DNA of 64,000 nucleotides from Cohaesibacter intestini. GTDB taxonomy: Bacteria > Pseudomonadota > Alphaproteobacteria > Rhizobiales > Cohaesibacteraceae. Position numbers and translations under genes: made by a program. This document shows, piece after piece, positions 47,641 to 61,346 of the stretch. A model generated the notes under the pieces. That model saw only the letters and a list, made by a program, of their open reading frames with translations, was not told where the DNA came from and did not search any database. The stretch covers positions 868,001-932,000 of the forward strand of contig NZ_QODK01000002.1 of assembly GCF_003324485.1 (NCBI RefSeq), written 5' to 3'. The number at the start of each line of letters is the position of its first letter. Position 1 is the first letter of the stretch.

Positions 47641-48513
47641 ATGTCCCATTATCTCTATGCCGAAGGCACAGTCGCCGACATCAAGAAGGCTGCCCAACAT
47701 CTCGAACTGGTATTTGACGAAGACGGCTTTGCCATCTCCTACTTCGAAATCGACGAAGACAAGGGCGTCTGGGCCCTCTCGCTTTATCCGCAGGAGGAAG
47801 ATCTGGCAGACGTCCATGCCCGCGCCAAATCAGAGCTTGCCAACCTGTCGGTCAGTCTGGATTTGACCGAACAAAAACTGGATGACGTCGACTGGGTCAC
47901 CAAATCACTCGAAGGCTTATCAACGGTGGAAGCGGGTCGCTTCATCATCCATGGCTCGCACGATGCAGACCTTGACATGCGCGGTCATATCCCGGTGCAG
48001 ATCAATGCAGGTCAGGCCTTTGGCACCGGCCATCATGGCACCACCGCCGGCTGCCTGAAGGTCATCAGCGAAGAGTTGCGCAGCTTCAAGCCTATGCGCG
48101 TGCTCGACTTGGGCACAGGCTCGGCGGTTCTCGCCATCGGCCTTGCCAAATTGCTGAAACAGGAAGTCATTGCAACCGACATCGATCCAATCTCGATTGA
48201 AACGGCAAAGGACAATATCCGCATCAACAAGGTCCATCCCTTTGTCAAACTGGCGGTTGCCCCCGGCTTCAAACATCCGATTTTTGCGGAAAAAGGTCCG
48301 TTCGACCTGATCGTTGCCAATATTCTGGCGGGCCCGCTTTGCAGCATGGCGCCCGAACTGGCGCTACATACCAGCCTTGGTGGCCGTATCATTTTGTCTG
48401 GCCTGTTGCCGCACCAACGCGCTCGCGTCATCGCGGCCTATCGCCAGCAAGGCATAAAACTGCTCAGAACAATCGAGGAAGATGGCTGGCTGGTGCTGGT
48501 CTTCGAAGGATAA
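47641..48513 (+). CDS. prmA: 50S ribosomal protein L11 methyltransferase
   Basis: A protein of 290 residues. The N-terminal substrate domain (about 1-95) precedes the SAM-dependent methyltransferase, with NAGQAFGTGHHGTTAGCLKVI, motif I VLDLGTGSAVLAIGLAKL, DIDPISIETAKDN and the catalytic region DLIVANILAGPLCSMAPELA. It methylates ribosomal protein L11. ATG 47641 was chosen; a frame to 47530 adds 37 unrelated residues. It is followed by a strong terminator. Confidence 0.94.
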   Translation: MSHYLYAEGTVADIKKAAQHLELVFDEDGFAISYFEIDEDKGVWALSLYPQEEDLADVHARAKSELANLSVSLDLTEQKLDDVDWVTKSLEGLSTVEAGRFIIHGSHDADLDMRGHIPVQINAGQAFGTGHHGTTAGCLKVISEELRSFKPMRVLDLGTGSAVLAIGLAKLLKQEVIATDIDPISIETAKDNIRINKVHPFVKLAVAPGFKHPIFAEKGPFDLIVANILAGPLCSMAPELALHTSLGGRIILSGLLPHQRARVIAAYRQQGIKLLRTIEEDGWLVLVFEG

Positions 48514-48540
48514 TATCCCCCAAAGGCAGATAAAAAAGAA

Positions 48541-48563
48541 GCGGGCCGTAGCCCGCTTTTTTT
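48541..48563 (+). terminator. Intrinsic terminator of prmA
   Basis: GCGGGC-CGTA-GCCCGC stem followed by seven T residues. Confidence 0.93.
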
Positions 48564-48636
48564 GTGTCATCGGGCAAAGTCCGATGCGCTTTGTTCCATT
48601 CGTTCAATCCGGTCCACCATGGGGGGACCTGACATC

Positions 48637-48780
48637 TTAGAATGGCAGGTCTTTGTTCCGGTCGATACGGAAATCGGCCATATCAGCGTCGATAAGATGA
48701 TCATATTCAGCGACGTGACGACGCGCTTCCATCAGACGACCAGCAACCATGCGATCAAAAATGCGGCTAAATGCAGACAT
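48637..48780 (-). CDS. Unlisted small ORF, 47 residues
   Basis: A 47-residue ORF beginning MSAFSRIFDRMVAGRLMEAR and ending DRNKDLPF. AGGATAGGA lies six to nine bases before the ATG. The first 20 residues are an amphipathic basic helix reminiscent of small DUF1127-like proteins of this group, but the full DUF1127 pattern is absent. The sense codons are GC-rich at third positions, unlike the AT-rich surrounding region. It shares the area with a second small ORF at 49052-49189. Function unknown. Confidence 0.65.
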   Translation of the reverse strand: MSAFSRIFDRMVAGRLMEARRHVAEYDHLIDADMADFRIDRNKDLPF

Positions 48781-48989
48781 ATTCGTTCCTATCCTTAACA
48801 CAGAGGCTCTCGGATCAAATCGGAGCCTAATAAGTAGACATCCGTAATATGGTGCGGCGCAATAGAAATGAAAATAGACAGTTGAGCAACACAGTCATTC
48901 CATAAACGCATATCAAATAAATGAGACTTGCATTTTACGCAACATTCCTGTCACCGCTCACCGGTGCTCAGTTGCCTTTCCTTTCTGAC

Positions 48990-49026
48990 AAAAATGACAA
49001 AGCCTCTCACCGGGGGACGAGAGGCT
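48990..49026 (-). terminator. Probable terminator of the 45-residue ORF
   Basis: AGCCTCTC (49001-49008), ten-base loop, GAGAGGCT (49019-49026), followed on the minus strand by TTTGTCATTTTTG. It begins 25 bases after the stop. Confidence 0.65.
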
Positions 49027-49051
49027 CTGAGCATTACAGATGGGTCAGGAC

Positions 49052-49189
49052 TTATTTGCCCTGATATTCCCAAGTCATGTCCAAGTAGCGTTCCATACCA
49101 CGGTTAGTCATGTAGTTACGGACATAGGACTCAACAGAGCCATCGATATGTTGAACGTCCTTGCCGACAAGCATGGAGAAAAAGCTCAT
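49052..49189 (-). CDS. Unlisted small ORF, 45 residues
   Basis: A 45-residue ORF starting MSFFSMLVGKDVQHIDGS and ending MTWEYQGK. AAAGGACAGAAA precedes the ATG as a good ribosome site, and a hairpin terminator follows the stop. Upstream in-frame codons to 49291 have no such site. I recognise no family. The pairing of ribosome site and terminator makes it a credible gene rather than chance. Confidence 0.6.
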   Translation of the reverse strand: MSFFSMLVGKDVQHIDGSVESYVRNYMTNRGMERYLDMTWEYQGK

Positions 49190-49679
49190 TTTCTGTCCTT
49201 TCAAAATGTCCCGAACGATGCCAAGCCAAACAACTTGCCTTGTGGGATACAGCGATCGGTCAATATGCTGGGGCTGGCTGCTTGAGAACAACGTCGAAAC
49301 ATCTTCGCTGTCACCACCCTTACGCGATGGAATAGACCACTTATATGGGTCTTTACTTATTTCATAAAAGTCCGGAAACTCGAAAATTCTGAAAAAAGTT
49401 TTTACGGCACCCGGTTCGATGATTATGGCGCCTTGACATGCTTGATTTAAGTATTTGGATTAATTATCCAATCAGCCCTATCACAAACAATTAGGCAAAT
49501 TTGCCATTTGCAAGAGATCGAATTCATTACGCATCTTTCCCTATTTTGACGGCAATCTTCAATTACAATTCCGACATCGCCGACATGACCGCAAAGCCAG
49601 CAAAAGGCACCCTTGCCCCCCCTCCTGAAAACTGGCACAGTCGCAGCACAAGACACTTCCAGCCCACAGGATCTCATTG
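49190..49679. other. Intergenic region upstream of the aminopeptidase gene
   Basis: About 490 bases, AT-rich, with only poor ORFs. It should hold promoters for the divergent small ORF and aminopeptidase genes. I see no structure I can name. Confidence 0.4.
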
Positions 49680-51497
49680 ATGTTTCAAGACTTCGCCGAT
49701 CAGGCCTGCCCGGATCAGGGCCGCGTACGCATTCCGCTCCTCAGAGAAGAATTGCAAGAGCAAGGCCTGACCGGCTTCATTGTCCCACGTGCCGATGAGT
49801 TCGGGGGTGAAAATCTTGCTGCCTATGCGGAACGCCTGAGTTGGCTGACCGGTTTTACAGGCTCGGCAGGTGCCGCCGTCATCCTGAAAACATCAGCCGC
49901 CATTTTCATTGATGGGCGCTATACGTTACAAGTGAAGGATCAAGTGGATACCGATCTTTTAGACCCGATCTCCATCCCGCAAAATTCTGTCGCGGGATGG
50001 CTCAAGGAAAACACGACGGCCGGACAGGTGATCGGGTTTGACCCATGGCTTCACAGCGCCAACGATACAAGGCGCCTGTTCAAGGCCTGTGCGGCGACCG
50101 GAGCGGAGCTGCGCCCCTGCACAACCAATCCGATTGACGCCATTTGGTCCGATCAACCAGCCCGCCCAACAGGCCAGCTGCGCCTCCATCCCCCCAAATT
50201 GGCGGGCCAAACAGCGGAAGACAAACTCGCCGCCATTGTCAAAATCCTCAAAGGCAAGGCGACAGCCACCTTCATCACGCAAGGCGATAGCATCGCATGG
50301 CTGTTCAACATCCGTGGCAACGATGTGCCCTGTGCCCCTCTGCCTCTGGCGTTTGCCATTATCACCGCCAGTGGCGACGCCTTCCTGATCATCGATCCTG
50401 CCAAGGTGTCACCGGAAGTCAACAAGGCCCTACCTGCCAATGTGACGCTGATGGCACCCAGCGGCCTTGCCAGCACGATTGAAGGTCTTTCCAGTGACGA
50501 CACCACCTGGATGCTCGACGAAAGCCTCGTGCCCTATGCGGTCAAGCAGATGATCGAGGCGACTGGCGCGGCCATCATTCCCGGCACCGATCCTTGCCTG
50601 AAGCCCAAGGCCGCCAAGAATGCAGCAGAACTTGACGGCATGCGCGCCGCCCACCTGCGTGATGGGGTCGCCATGTGCCGGTTTCTGGCCTGGTTCGACA
50701 CCATGGTGCCGAAGGACAGCCTCGACGAAATCGCCACGGCCCGGGCTCTGGAGCAATTCCGAGCCACCACAGGAAAGCTGCAAGACATTTCGTTCGAAAC
50801 CATTTCCGGCGCAGGTCCCAACGGAGCCATCGTGCATTATCGCGTGACGGAAAGCACCAATCGCAAGCTCGATCAGAATTCCCTCTATCTGGTGGATTCC
50901 GGCGCTCAATATCCCGACGGCACCACGGATATAACCCGCACATTGGCGGTGGGCACGCCGACCGCCGAGATGAAGGACCGCTTCACCCGCGTGCTCAAGG
51001 GCATGATTGCCATCTCACTCGCCCGCTTCCCCAAAGGCAGCACAGGCGCCCAGCTCGACACGCTGGCCCGGATGCCCCTTTGGCAGGCAGGGCTTGACTA
51101 TGCCCACGGCACCGGCCACGGGGTCGGGTCCTTCCTGTGCGTTCATGAGGGCCCGCAGCGCATTGCCAAGACCGGCACCACCCCGCTTGAGGCGGGCAAC
51201 ATCCTGTCCAACGAGCCGGGTTACTACAAGGCCGGCCACTGGGGCATTCGCATCGAAAATCTGGTGATTGTAACAGAGCCGAGTTTGGTGGAAGGGGGCG
51301 AAGAGCCGCTTCACGCCTTTGAAACCCTCACCCTTTGCCCGATAGACCAGCGCCTGATCGATGTCAGCCTGCTTGATGACCGCGAATTGAACTGGCTGAA
51401 CGATTATCACGAGCGGGTCTTTGCCGAACTGTCCGACGCACTTGAGGAAGACACGCGCAGCTGGCTGGCGGAAGCCACCAAGCCCCTGCATCGGTAA
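49680..51497 (+). CDS. Aminopeptidase P-family (Xaa-Pro) metallopeptidase
   Basis: About 605 residues, the long three-domain form. Domains 1 and 2 (about 1-310) are creatinase-like, with IVPRADEFGGENLAAYAERLSWLTGFTGSAG at the start. The C-terminal pita-bread catalytic domain has LVDSGAQYPDGTTDITRTLAVG, GTGHGVGSFLCVHEGPQ and NEPGYYKAGHWGIRIENL, holding the two metal-binding Asp/His/Glu residues. It should remove N-terminal residues before proline. ATG 49680 has AGGA upstream; the TTG before it is also in frame. It converges on ligA at a shared terminator. Confidence 0.94.
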   Translation: MFQDFADQACPDQGRVRIPLLREELQEQGLTGFIVPRADEFGGENLAAYAERLSWLTGFTGSAGAAVILKTSAAIFIDGRYTLQVKDQVDTDLLDPISIPQNSVAGWLKENTTAGQVIGFDPWLHSANDTRRLFKACAATGAELRPCTTNPIDAIWSDQPARPTGQLRLHPPKLAGQTAEDKLAAIVKILKGKATATFITQGDSIAWLFNIRGNDVPCAPLPLAFAIITASGDAFLIIDPAKVSPEVNKALPANVTLMAPSGLASTIEGLSSDDTTWMLDESLVPYAVKQMIEATGAAIIPGTDPCLKPKAAKNAAELDGMRAAHLRDGVAMCRFLAWFDTMVPKDSLDEIATARALEQFRATTGKLQDISFETISGAGPNGAIVHYRVTESTNRKLDQNSLYLVDSGAQYPDGTTDITRTLAVGTPTAEMKDRFTRVLKGMIAISLARFPKGSTGAQLDTLARMPLWQAGLDYAHGTGHGVGSFLCVHEGPQRIAKTGTTPLEAGNILSNEPGYYKAGHWGIRIENLVIVTEPSLVEGGEEPLHAFETLTLCPIDQRLIDVSLLDDRELNWLNDYHERVFAELSDALEEDTRSWLAEATKPLHR

Positions 51498-51526
51498 GAC
51501 CAATACAGCACAAAGCCATGCAAACG

Positions 51527-51552
51527 AAAGCCGTGCAATGCGCGGCTTTTCT
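51527..51552. terminator. Bidirectional terminator between aminopeptidase P and ligA
   Basis: AAAGCCGTGC and GCGCGGCTTT form a stem with one mismatch around AAT, with T-rich sequence on both sides. Confidence 0.7.
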
Positions 51553-51555
51553 ATT

Positions 51556-55358
<3,803 letters not shown>

Positions 55359-55538
55359 CAGTCCCCCATGGATCAGTCGGCCCGCATGGCCGAAAGCCTG
55401 ATTCAGATTTGGAGGTCATGCTATGCCAAACAAGGTCGACAAGGCAATCAGGCAGAACGGGACCACACAGAACAAATCGTGATCATTTCCCCAGAAATCG
55501 CAAACCGGGGAAACGAGTTTCATCAAATCACACTGGTC

Positions 55539-56357
55539 TTAGCTGAAGACATTGCTAATCCAGGACCCTTTCTGGATCTGAGGCTGAAGACCGCCCTCAT
55601 TCAGCATGTTATAACCACGCTTGTACCATGGGCTGTCGGGGAAATTGTGCCCCAGAACGGCAATCGCAGTTTGGGCTTCGTGGGCAATGCCCATCGCCAG
55701 ATAGGATTCAGCCAATCGCATCAAGGCTTCTTCGATGTGACGGGTATTCTGGAAATCGGACACCACCACCTTGAAGCGGTTGATGGCGGCGATATATTCG
55801 CGCCGTTCCTGATAGTAACGACCGATCTGCATTTCCTTGCCCGCCAACTGGTCGAGCGTGATGCGGACTTTCCGGCGCGCATCATCGGCATATTCCGAAT
55901 CCGGGTATCGCTGCACCAGTTCGTTCATCGCACCCATGGCGCGTTCGGCGGCTTCCTGATCGCGTGTGACGTCCGGGATCTGACGATAATAGCTTTCACC
56001 AATCAGATAATACGCATAAGGCACATCCTCATCGCCGGGATACAGCGCGATGAAGCGCTTGGCAGCCGTAACGGTTTCGGTATAGTTGCCGTTCCGAAAA
56101 TTCTGGTAAGCGGTCAGCAGCATCGATTTGCGCGCAAAGCTCGAATAAGGATGCTGGCGATCGATTTCCTCAAACTTCTTCTTGGCTTCCTTGCTATCGC
56201 CGGTCTCCATTGCACGAAGACCTTCAGCATAGAGCTTCTCCGCAGGCACTTCTTCGAAGGCAAGTTCGGATGGATCTTTGCTTGCGCAGGCAGCCACGCC
56301 CAGTGTCAGCAGCAGAGCAAACCCGATACGGCTCTGTTTTGCAGAAAGAAAACCCAT
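55539..56357 (-). CDS. bamD: Outer membrane assembly lipoprotein BamD
   Basis: A protein of 272 residues. The signal IGFALLLTLGVAAC ends in a lipobox Cys, so it is anchored in the outer membrane. TPR-like repeats follow (LYAEGLRAMETGDSKEAKKKFEEIDRQHPYSSFARKS, then YYLIGESYYRQI), as in BamD/ComL. It binds BamA and helps insert outer membrane proteins. ATG 56357 was chosen since the lipobox is then about 25 residues in; a longer frame to 56399 adds 14. It lies between lpxC and recN, as in related genomes. Confidence 0.94.
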   Translation of the reverse strand: MGFLSAKQSRIGFALLLTLGVAACASKDPSELAFEEVPAEKLYAEGLRAMETGDSKEAKKKFEEIDRQHPYSSFARKSMLLTAYQNFRNGNYTETVTAAKRFIALYPGDEDVPYAYYLIGESYYRQIPDVTRDQEAAERAMGAMNELVQRYPDSEYADDARRKVRITLDQLAGKEMQIGRYYQERREYIAAINRFKVVVSDFQNTRHIEEALMRLAESYLAMGIAHEAQTAIAVLGHNFPDSPWYKRGYNMLNEGGLQPQIQKGSWISNVFS

Positions 56358-56720
56358 CTGTACTGTTACCCTTCCATCAGACGGCGAGTGGTGCCCCACT
56401 CAGTCCTGTCTCTTCTGACCGGATGCTCCCGGCTTGCTTGCACGCAATGAATTCATGCGCGGAAAATGTCATACCTTGCCCGTCACCCAAAAGCGAAAGG
56501 CTTTTTGCCTAGTGGCTCATTCTGTCTTTACAAGAAAGCAACCAAATTTGCCAACAGTCTCGTGACAAATAGGGACAAAATGTGTCCGTCACTACGTGAA
56601 AAGCACCAGTCTCAACAGTCTTGCACCTTCTATCTGTACCAGGACCGCAAGAGGGACGCCAAATATGCGAAAGGGCGACCGAAGCCGCCCCGAATAAACT
56701 CACACTGTCTCTTTTGACTT
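56358..56720. other. Region between lpxC and bamD
   Basis: 363 bases without a supported gene. It holds the lpxC terminator hairpin at 56673-56690 and presumably the bamD promoter. Confidence 0.4.
56673..56690 (-). terminator. UUCG-capped hairpin after lpxC
   Basis: On the minus strand GGGCGGC-TTCG-GTCGCCC, then TTTCGCATATTT. A stable tetraloop stem 30 bases past the lpxC stop; the T-run is short. Confidence 0.6.
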
Positions 56721-57686
56721 TCAGTTGGTCTCAGGACCCATCGCTGCCTGAATGGAGGAGTTGGCATGAGACACATCCACCCGCGCCGCATTGCGCTTGG
56801 TGATGGAGGCTTCCACCCACTCCCAGTTGCTGTCATCAGCGAACAGGGCTTCGAGCATATTGAAATTCAGCTTATGACCACCTTTGTAAGACCGGAAATG
56901 GGCCAACAGCTGCGCGCCAGCCAGCGCCAGATCGCCAACAGCATCCAACGTTTTGTGACGCACAAACTCGTCTTCATAACGCAGACCGTCCGGATTGACG
57001 ATTTTCTGATCGTCACCAATGACGACGGAATTTTCTAAAGACGACCCGAGCGCATAACCCGCAGCCCAAAGCCGCTCGACATCCGACATGAAGCCGAAGG
57101 TGCGCGCAAGACTGACGTCGCGCTTGAAGACTGCAGGGGTCATTTCTTCATTAAAGGTCTGAACGCCGATGGTCTCACAATCGAAATCGATGGTGACATC
57201 AAAGCGTGTGCCATCATGAGGAAGCAGCTCACCGACGGAATCGCCATTCTGCACACGCACTGGCTTGAGCACACGAATGTAACGGCGCGGTGCCGACAAG
57301 TCCTTGAGACCAACCTGGTCAATGGCATCGATATAGGCACGAGAGCTGCCGTCCATGACCGGCACTTCGTCCGCATCCACTTCCACCAACACATTGTCGA
57401 CCCCATAACCGACCAAAGCCGCCATCAAATGTTCGATGGTGGCGATCATGCCTTTTTCCGGGTGACCGATGATGGTGCAGAGGCGGGTGTCAATAACCGA
57501 CTGATAGGTGCCTTTGATTTCCAGCTCAGTGCCTTTTTCACGGTTCGTCCGTAGGAAGGTGATGCCTGTGTTGGCATCGGCTGGATGGAGGATCATCTCC
57601 ACTGGCTTGCCGCTATGCACACCAACTCCGGAGACAACAACGCGTTCACGCAGAGTGGTTTGCTTGGCATTCAGCAGGTTGGCCAT
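56721..57686 (-). CDS. lpxC: UDP-3-O-acyl-N-acetylglucosamine deacetylase
   Basis: A protein of 321 residues, the zinc enzyme for the committed step of lipid A synthesis. Sites visible: the N-terminal GVGVHSGKPVEMILHPADANTGI, TIEHLMAALVGYGVDN with a zinc His, DGSSRAYIDAI, RTFGFMSDVERLWAAGYALGSS, and DEFVRHKTLDAVGDLALAG with further zinc ligands. It lies downstream of ftsZ on the same strand but behind the ftsZ terminator, so it probably has its own promoter in 57687-57910. Confidence 0.97.
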   Translation of the reverse strand: MANLLNAKQTTLRERVVVSGVGVHSGKPVEMILHPADANTGITFLRTNREKGTELEIKGTYQSVIDTRLCTIIGHPEKGMIATIEHLMAALVGYGVDNVLVEVDADEVPVMDGSSRAYIDAIDQVGLKDLSAPRRYIRVLKPVRVQNGDSVGELLPHDGTRFDVTIDFDCETIGVQTFNEEMTPAVFKRDVSLARTFGFMSDVERLWAAGYALGSSLENSVVIGDDQKIVNPDGLRYEDEFVRHKTLDAVGDLALAGAQLLAHFRSYKGGHKLNFNMLEALFADDSNWEWVEASITKRNAARVDVSHANSSIQAAMGPETN

Positions 57687-57910
57687 AATTCTGCCCCTAA
57701 TCTTTTCATGCTGACTGACGTCTTCCCGGGGAAGTCTACGCGTCTCTGGCGGACAGCGTTAACAATACGTCAACAAGTTGAATTTAGGCCACAATAGCTT
57801 GTCGGCATCCCCTTTTCCAAATCACGCTTTCTTACCCAATGTTACGCGTTTCCGCAAAAGGAAGCTTGAACAGTAAATGGGAAAATTATAACTGTAATTC
57901 AAATAGTTAA

Positions 57911-57939
57911 AGCCGGATCTCACAGAGATCCGGCTTTTT
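57911..57939. terminator. Terminator after ftsZ
   Basis: AGCCGGATCTC-ACA-GAGATCCGGCT, an 11-bp perfect stem. The + strand has TTTT after it and the minus strand TTTAACTATTT. It ends ftsZ transcription before lpxC. Confidence 0.8.
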
Positions 57940-57974
57940 ACGTGGCGTTTAGAACTTGGCTTTGTAACAGACTG

Positions 57975-59816
57975 TTACCGGACCTGACGACGCAGGAAGG
58001 CGGGAATTTCAACCTGGTCTTCTTCACTGATTCCCTGCGGCTGCATGGGCGCTGCCGGGATTGCCCGACCCTGAGCATCCAGCTGGCCCTGCTGTGGCTG
58101 ATACATGCCATGCTGAGCAGGACGCTGCGGCCGTGGAGCGAACTCGTTCAGCGGAGAATCCTGCGCTGCCATCTGCGGCTGAGCCGACATCGGCGCTTGC
58201 GGTGCAGCAGGCGCATTCATCGTCGGCATAACAGGCAAATCCTGCTGCACTGGCTGATAGGCAGGCTGCTGTTGAACCGGTGCCGATGGCTGAGCCATGT
58301 CCGGCTCATCGTCACGGCGGCCCAGACCAACCGCGGCCAAGCGCTTCAACAGGCTCATCGGACGGCTGTCATCATCATGATGGTTTAGATTTTCACCATT
58401 GCGCAGAGCTTCCAGCTCACGCTGGATGATCGGAGGCAACTCGTCAACATTCGGCATCTGACGATGCAGATTTTCAGGCACTTCAGCGGTTGGCGGAATG
58501 AAAGGCTGCTCGGCAACCACCGGGCGCTCTTCCACGGCCACGCGTGGCGCTTCATATTCCTCTTCAACAACCGGCTCACTTGCTGCCTGTGGTGTGAAAG
58601 GAGCAATGGAGACTGCAGGATCCTGAACCGAAGGCTGTGCAAAGGTTGCCTGTGGCAATTCCATTTGACGCTCAACCGTTTCAACAGCTTCCGCGACAGC
58701 GGCTGCGGCTTCTTCCTCGAAGGCGACAGGTTCGGCAGGCTGGGATACGGTCTGTTCTGCTTCGGCCTCACCGGTGGGTGCGGCAACAGTGCGCAGACGC
58801 TCGGACAGCTCACGCATCCGCTGATCGGCAGGAACAACCTGCTCATACAGCACCTGATCAATTCCCGTGGCAACCACAGAAACGCGGATCATGCCATCCA
58901 TATTCTCATCGAATGTCGCGCCAAGAATGATGTTGGCATCTTCGTCGACTTCCTCACGAATACGGGTCGCAGCTTCGTCAACTTCAAAAAGGGTAAGGTC
59001 CTGACCACCGGTAATGGAAATCAGCAAGCCTTGCGCACCCTTCATCGAGATATCATCCAGCAGCGGGTTGGCAATCGCCGCTTCGGCAGCAGCCAGAGCA
59101 CGGTTTTCACCAGAGGCTTCACCCGTCCCCATCATCGCCTTGCCCATGGCGCGCATGACCGAACGCACGTCAGCAAAGTCCAGATTGATCAGACCTTCCT
59201 TGACCATAAGGTCGGTGATGCAGGCAACACCGGAATAGAGCACTTCGTCGGCCATCGAGAAGGCATCCGCAAAGGTGGTCTTCTCATTGGCAATGCGGAA
59301 CAAATTCTGGTTCGGAATGACGATCAGCGTGTCGACATTTTTCTGCAGATCTTCGATACCGGTTTCCGCAAGGCGCATGCGGCGCTGGCCTTCAAAGTGG
59401 AATGGCTTGGTCACAACACCGACGGTCAGGATCCCCTGATCGCGCGCGGTGCGGGCAATCACAGGCGCGGCGCCCGTGCCCGTGCCACCGCCCATACCGG
59501 CGGTGATAAAGACCATATGCGATCCATTGAGATGATCGTTGATCTCATCGATAACTTCCTCGGCAGCCGCACGGCCAACCTCGGGCTGCGACCCGGCACC
59601 GAGGCCTTCGGTCACTGCGATGCCCATCTGGATAATGCGTTCAGCCTTTGACAGGGTCAAGGCCTGAGCATCCGTATTGGCAACAACAAAATCCACGCCG
59701 TCAAGACCGGTTTCGATCATGTTGTTGACTGCGTTTCCACCAGCACCGCCGACACCGAACACCGTAATTCTCGGCTTCAATTCGGTAATGTCGGGCATCT
59801 TCAAATTGATGGTCAT
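57975..59816 (-). CDS. ftsZ: Cell division protein FtsZ
   Basis: A protein of 613 residues, much longer than the 383 of E. coli. The GTPase core has [13 protein letters not shown], the tubulin signature [13 protein letters not shown] and [11 protein letters not shown]. After about residue 330 comes a Pro/Gln/Ala/Glu-rich linker of roughly 260 residues, as in alphaproteobacteria. The C-terminus [11 protein letters not shown] is the conserved peptide that binds FtsA and other partners. GAGGGTACT precedes the ATG. It follows ftsA after a 204-base gap with three GANTC sites. Confidence 0.97.
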   Translation of the reverse strand: MTINLKMPDITELKPRITVFGVGGAGGNAVNNMIETGLDGVDFVVANTDAQALTLSKAERIIQMGIAVTEGLGAGSQPEVGRAAAEEVIDEINDHLNGSHMVFITAGMGGGTGTGAAPVIARTARDQGILTVGVVTKPFHFEGQRRMRLAETGIEDLQKNVDTLIVIPNQNLFRIANEKTTFADAFSMADEVLYSGVACITDLMVKEGLINLDFADVRSVMRAMGKAMMGTGEASGENRALAAAEAAIANPLLDDISMKGAQGLLISITGGQDLTLFEVDEAATRIREEVDEDANIILGATFDENMDGMIRVSVVATGIDQVLYEQVVPADQRMRELSERLRTVAAPTGEAEAEQTVSQPAEPVAFEEEAAAAVAEAVETVERQMELPQATFAQPSVQDPAVSIAPFTPQAASEPVVEEEYEAPRVAVEERPVVAEQPFIPPTAEVPENLHRQMPNVDELPPIIQRELEALRNGENLNHHDDDSRPMSLLKRLAAVGLGRRDDEPDMAQPSAPVQQQPAYQPVQQDLPVMPTMNAPAAPQAPMSAQPQMAAQDSPLNEFAPRPQRPAQHGMYQPQQGQLDAQGRAIPAAPMQPQGISEEDQVEIPAFLRRQVR

Positions 59817-59937
59817 AGTACCCTCATCTCACTGCATGGATCGAATTGTTACCGATCTCAATTCGCATTAATCCAAGCCGCAATTGAACGCGCGGCTCCG
59901 TTTCCAATTGTCTTTTTTCCGATTGGGACAAAGCTGC

Positions 59938-59988
59938 GAATCACTTCCCAACAATATAACCCAACCCTTTGATTCTGATCAACGATTC
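59938..59988. promoter_or_regulatory. Three GANTC sites upstream of ftsZ
   Basis: GAATC at 59938-59942, and GATTC at 59971-59975 and 59984-59988. GANTC is the CcrM methylation site of alphaproteobacteria, expected about once in 256 bases. Three in 51 bases, in the ftsZ upstream region, suggest control by methylation state, as known for Caulobacter ftsZ. Confidence 0.5.
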
Positions 59989-60020
59989 ACGCATGTTTCA
60001 CGAAATCAATCCAATCAGGA

Positions 60021-61346
60021 TCAGAAACTCTCTCTCAGCCACTGCCCCATACGGGACAAATAGCCATCGGTGCCTGTCAAGCGTGGCTTGACCTGAACCC
60101 GTTCAAACTGCTCAATCTGGGCCACCTGCGGATAAATCAGCAAGCCCACCGCGGTGGCAAAGGCTGGGCCCTTGCCAAATTCCGGCAAGCCCGCCACCCC
60201 GAGCGGTCGACCTATGCGCACATTGCGCCCCAGGATCCGCCGGGCCGTTTCTGCCATCCCCGTCAACTGGCTCGCACCACCAGTGAGCACCACTCGTTTG
60301 CCGACATGGCCAGCAAAACCCGAGGCCTCGATGCGATCACGCACCAGCTCGAAAATCTCCTCAACCCGCGGCCGGATAATCCGGGTCAGCGCGGCCTGAG
60401 GCACCTGATTGAGCAAATCCCGATCATCATCCCCCACAGGCGGAATGGCGATCAGCTCCTGATCATCAGACAGGGACAGTAGCGCACTGCCATGCAGGGT
60501 CTTGATCCGTTCAGCATCCGCCAGACGGGTCGATAGCCCACGAGCCAAATCCATCGTCACATGATGCCCGCCAATGGTGATCGCGTCGGAATGGACAAAC
60601 TGGCCGTCGACAAAGATCGACACAGAGGTTGTCCCGCCGCCAAGATCAACGCAGGCAACACCAAGTTCGGCCTCGTCATCGACAAGACATGCCAACCCGG
60701 AGGCATAAGGAGTGGCCACCATCATCTCGGCTTCGAGGTGACAGCGATTGATGCACAATTCCAGATTCTTCAGTGGCGCGGTCTGGGCGGTGACCACATG
60801 CATATCGACAGCCAGATCATCGCCGATCATACCGCGTGGATCCTGAATGCCCTTGCCGCCATCCAGCGAATAGCCGATCGGCATCGAATGAACGACGGTG
60901 CGATCCATGGTCAGCAGATGCCCGGCCCCGGCCTGAAGCACCCGACGAATGTCCAGCTCATCCACCTCATGCCCATTCAGGGACACTGAAGCGCTGAGCG
61001 TATCACTCTTGATCCGACCGCAGGACACATTGACGATCAGCGACTGGACCATGATGTCAGCCTGCCGTTCGGCAGCGTCCACAGCCAGACGAATGGAATT
61101 CTCGGCCTGATCCAGATCCACAACCACGCCAGACTTGATGCCACGCGCCTGATGCAGTCCGAAGCCAAGCACCTCGATTGTGTGGGTACGGTGACGCAAG
61201 GCTTCGCCGGCAGGGCGCGGCACTAGGCGCGCAATCATGCAGCAGACCTTCGTCGAGCCGATATCCAGAATGGTAATGACCGAGGACCGCTTGCTGGTAA
61301 GATAGCGACCACGCATGTCTTTTTTGCCCCAAGGTGTTCCGATCAT
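60021..61346 (-). CDS. ftsA: Cell division protein FtsA
   Basis: A protein of 441 residues of the actin family, tethering FtsZ to the membrane. The phosphate-binding part has SVITILDIGSTKVCCMIARL, then VACVDLGGGTTSVSIFVDG and VVLTGGASQLTGMAETA. The C-terminus GYLSRMGQWLRESF is the amphipathic membrane-binding helix. The ATG overlaps the ftsQ stop (ATGA). Confidence 0.96.
   Translation of the reverse strand: MIGTPWGKKDMRGRYLTSKRSSVITILDIGSTKVCCMIARLVPRPAGEALRHRTHTIEVLGFGLHQARGIKSGVVVDLDQAENSIRLAVDAAERQADIMVQSLIVNVSCGRIKSDTLSASVSLNGHEVDELDIRRVLQAGAGHLLTMDRTVVHSMPIGYSLDGGKGIQDPRGMIGDDLAVDMHVVTAQTAPLKNLELCINRCHLEAEMMVATPYASGLACLVDDEAELGVACVDLGGGTTSVSIFVDGQFVHSDAITIGGHHVTMDLARGLSTRLADAERIKTLHGSALLSLSDDQELIAIPPVGDDDRDLLNQVPQAALTRIIRPRVEEIFELVRDRIEASGFAGHVGKRVVLTGGASQLTGMAETARRILGRNVRIGRPLGVAGLPEFGKGPAFATAVGLLIYPQVAQIEQFERVQVKPRLTGTDGYLSRMGQWLRESF

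Noticed and set aside
49447-49677. Cys-rich 76-residue minus-strand frame
   Set aside because: No ribosome site, unusual composition, no family. Likely chance in an intergenic stretch.
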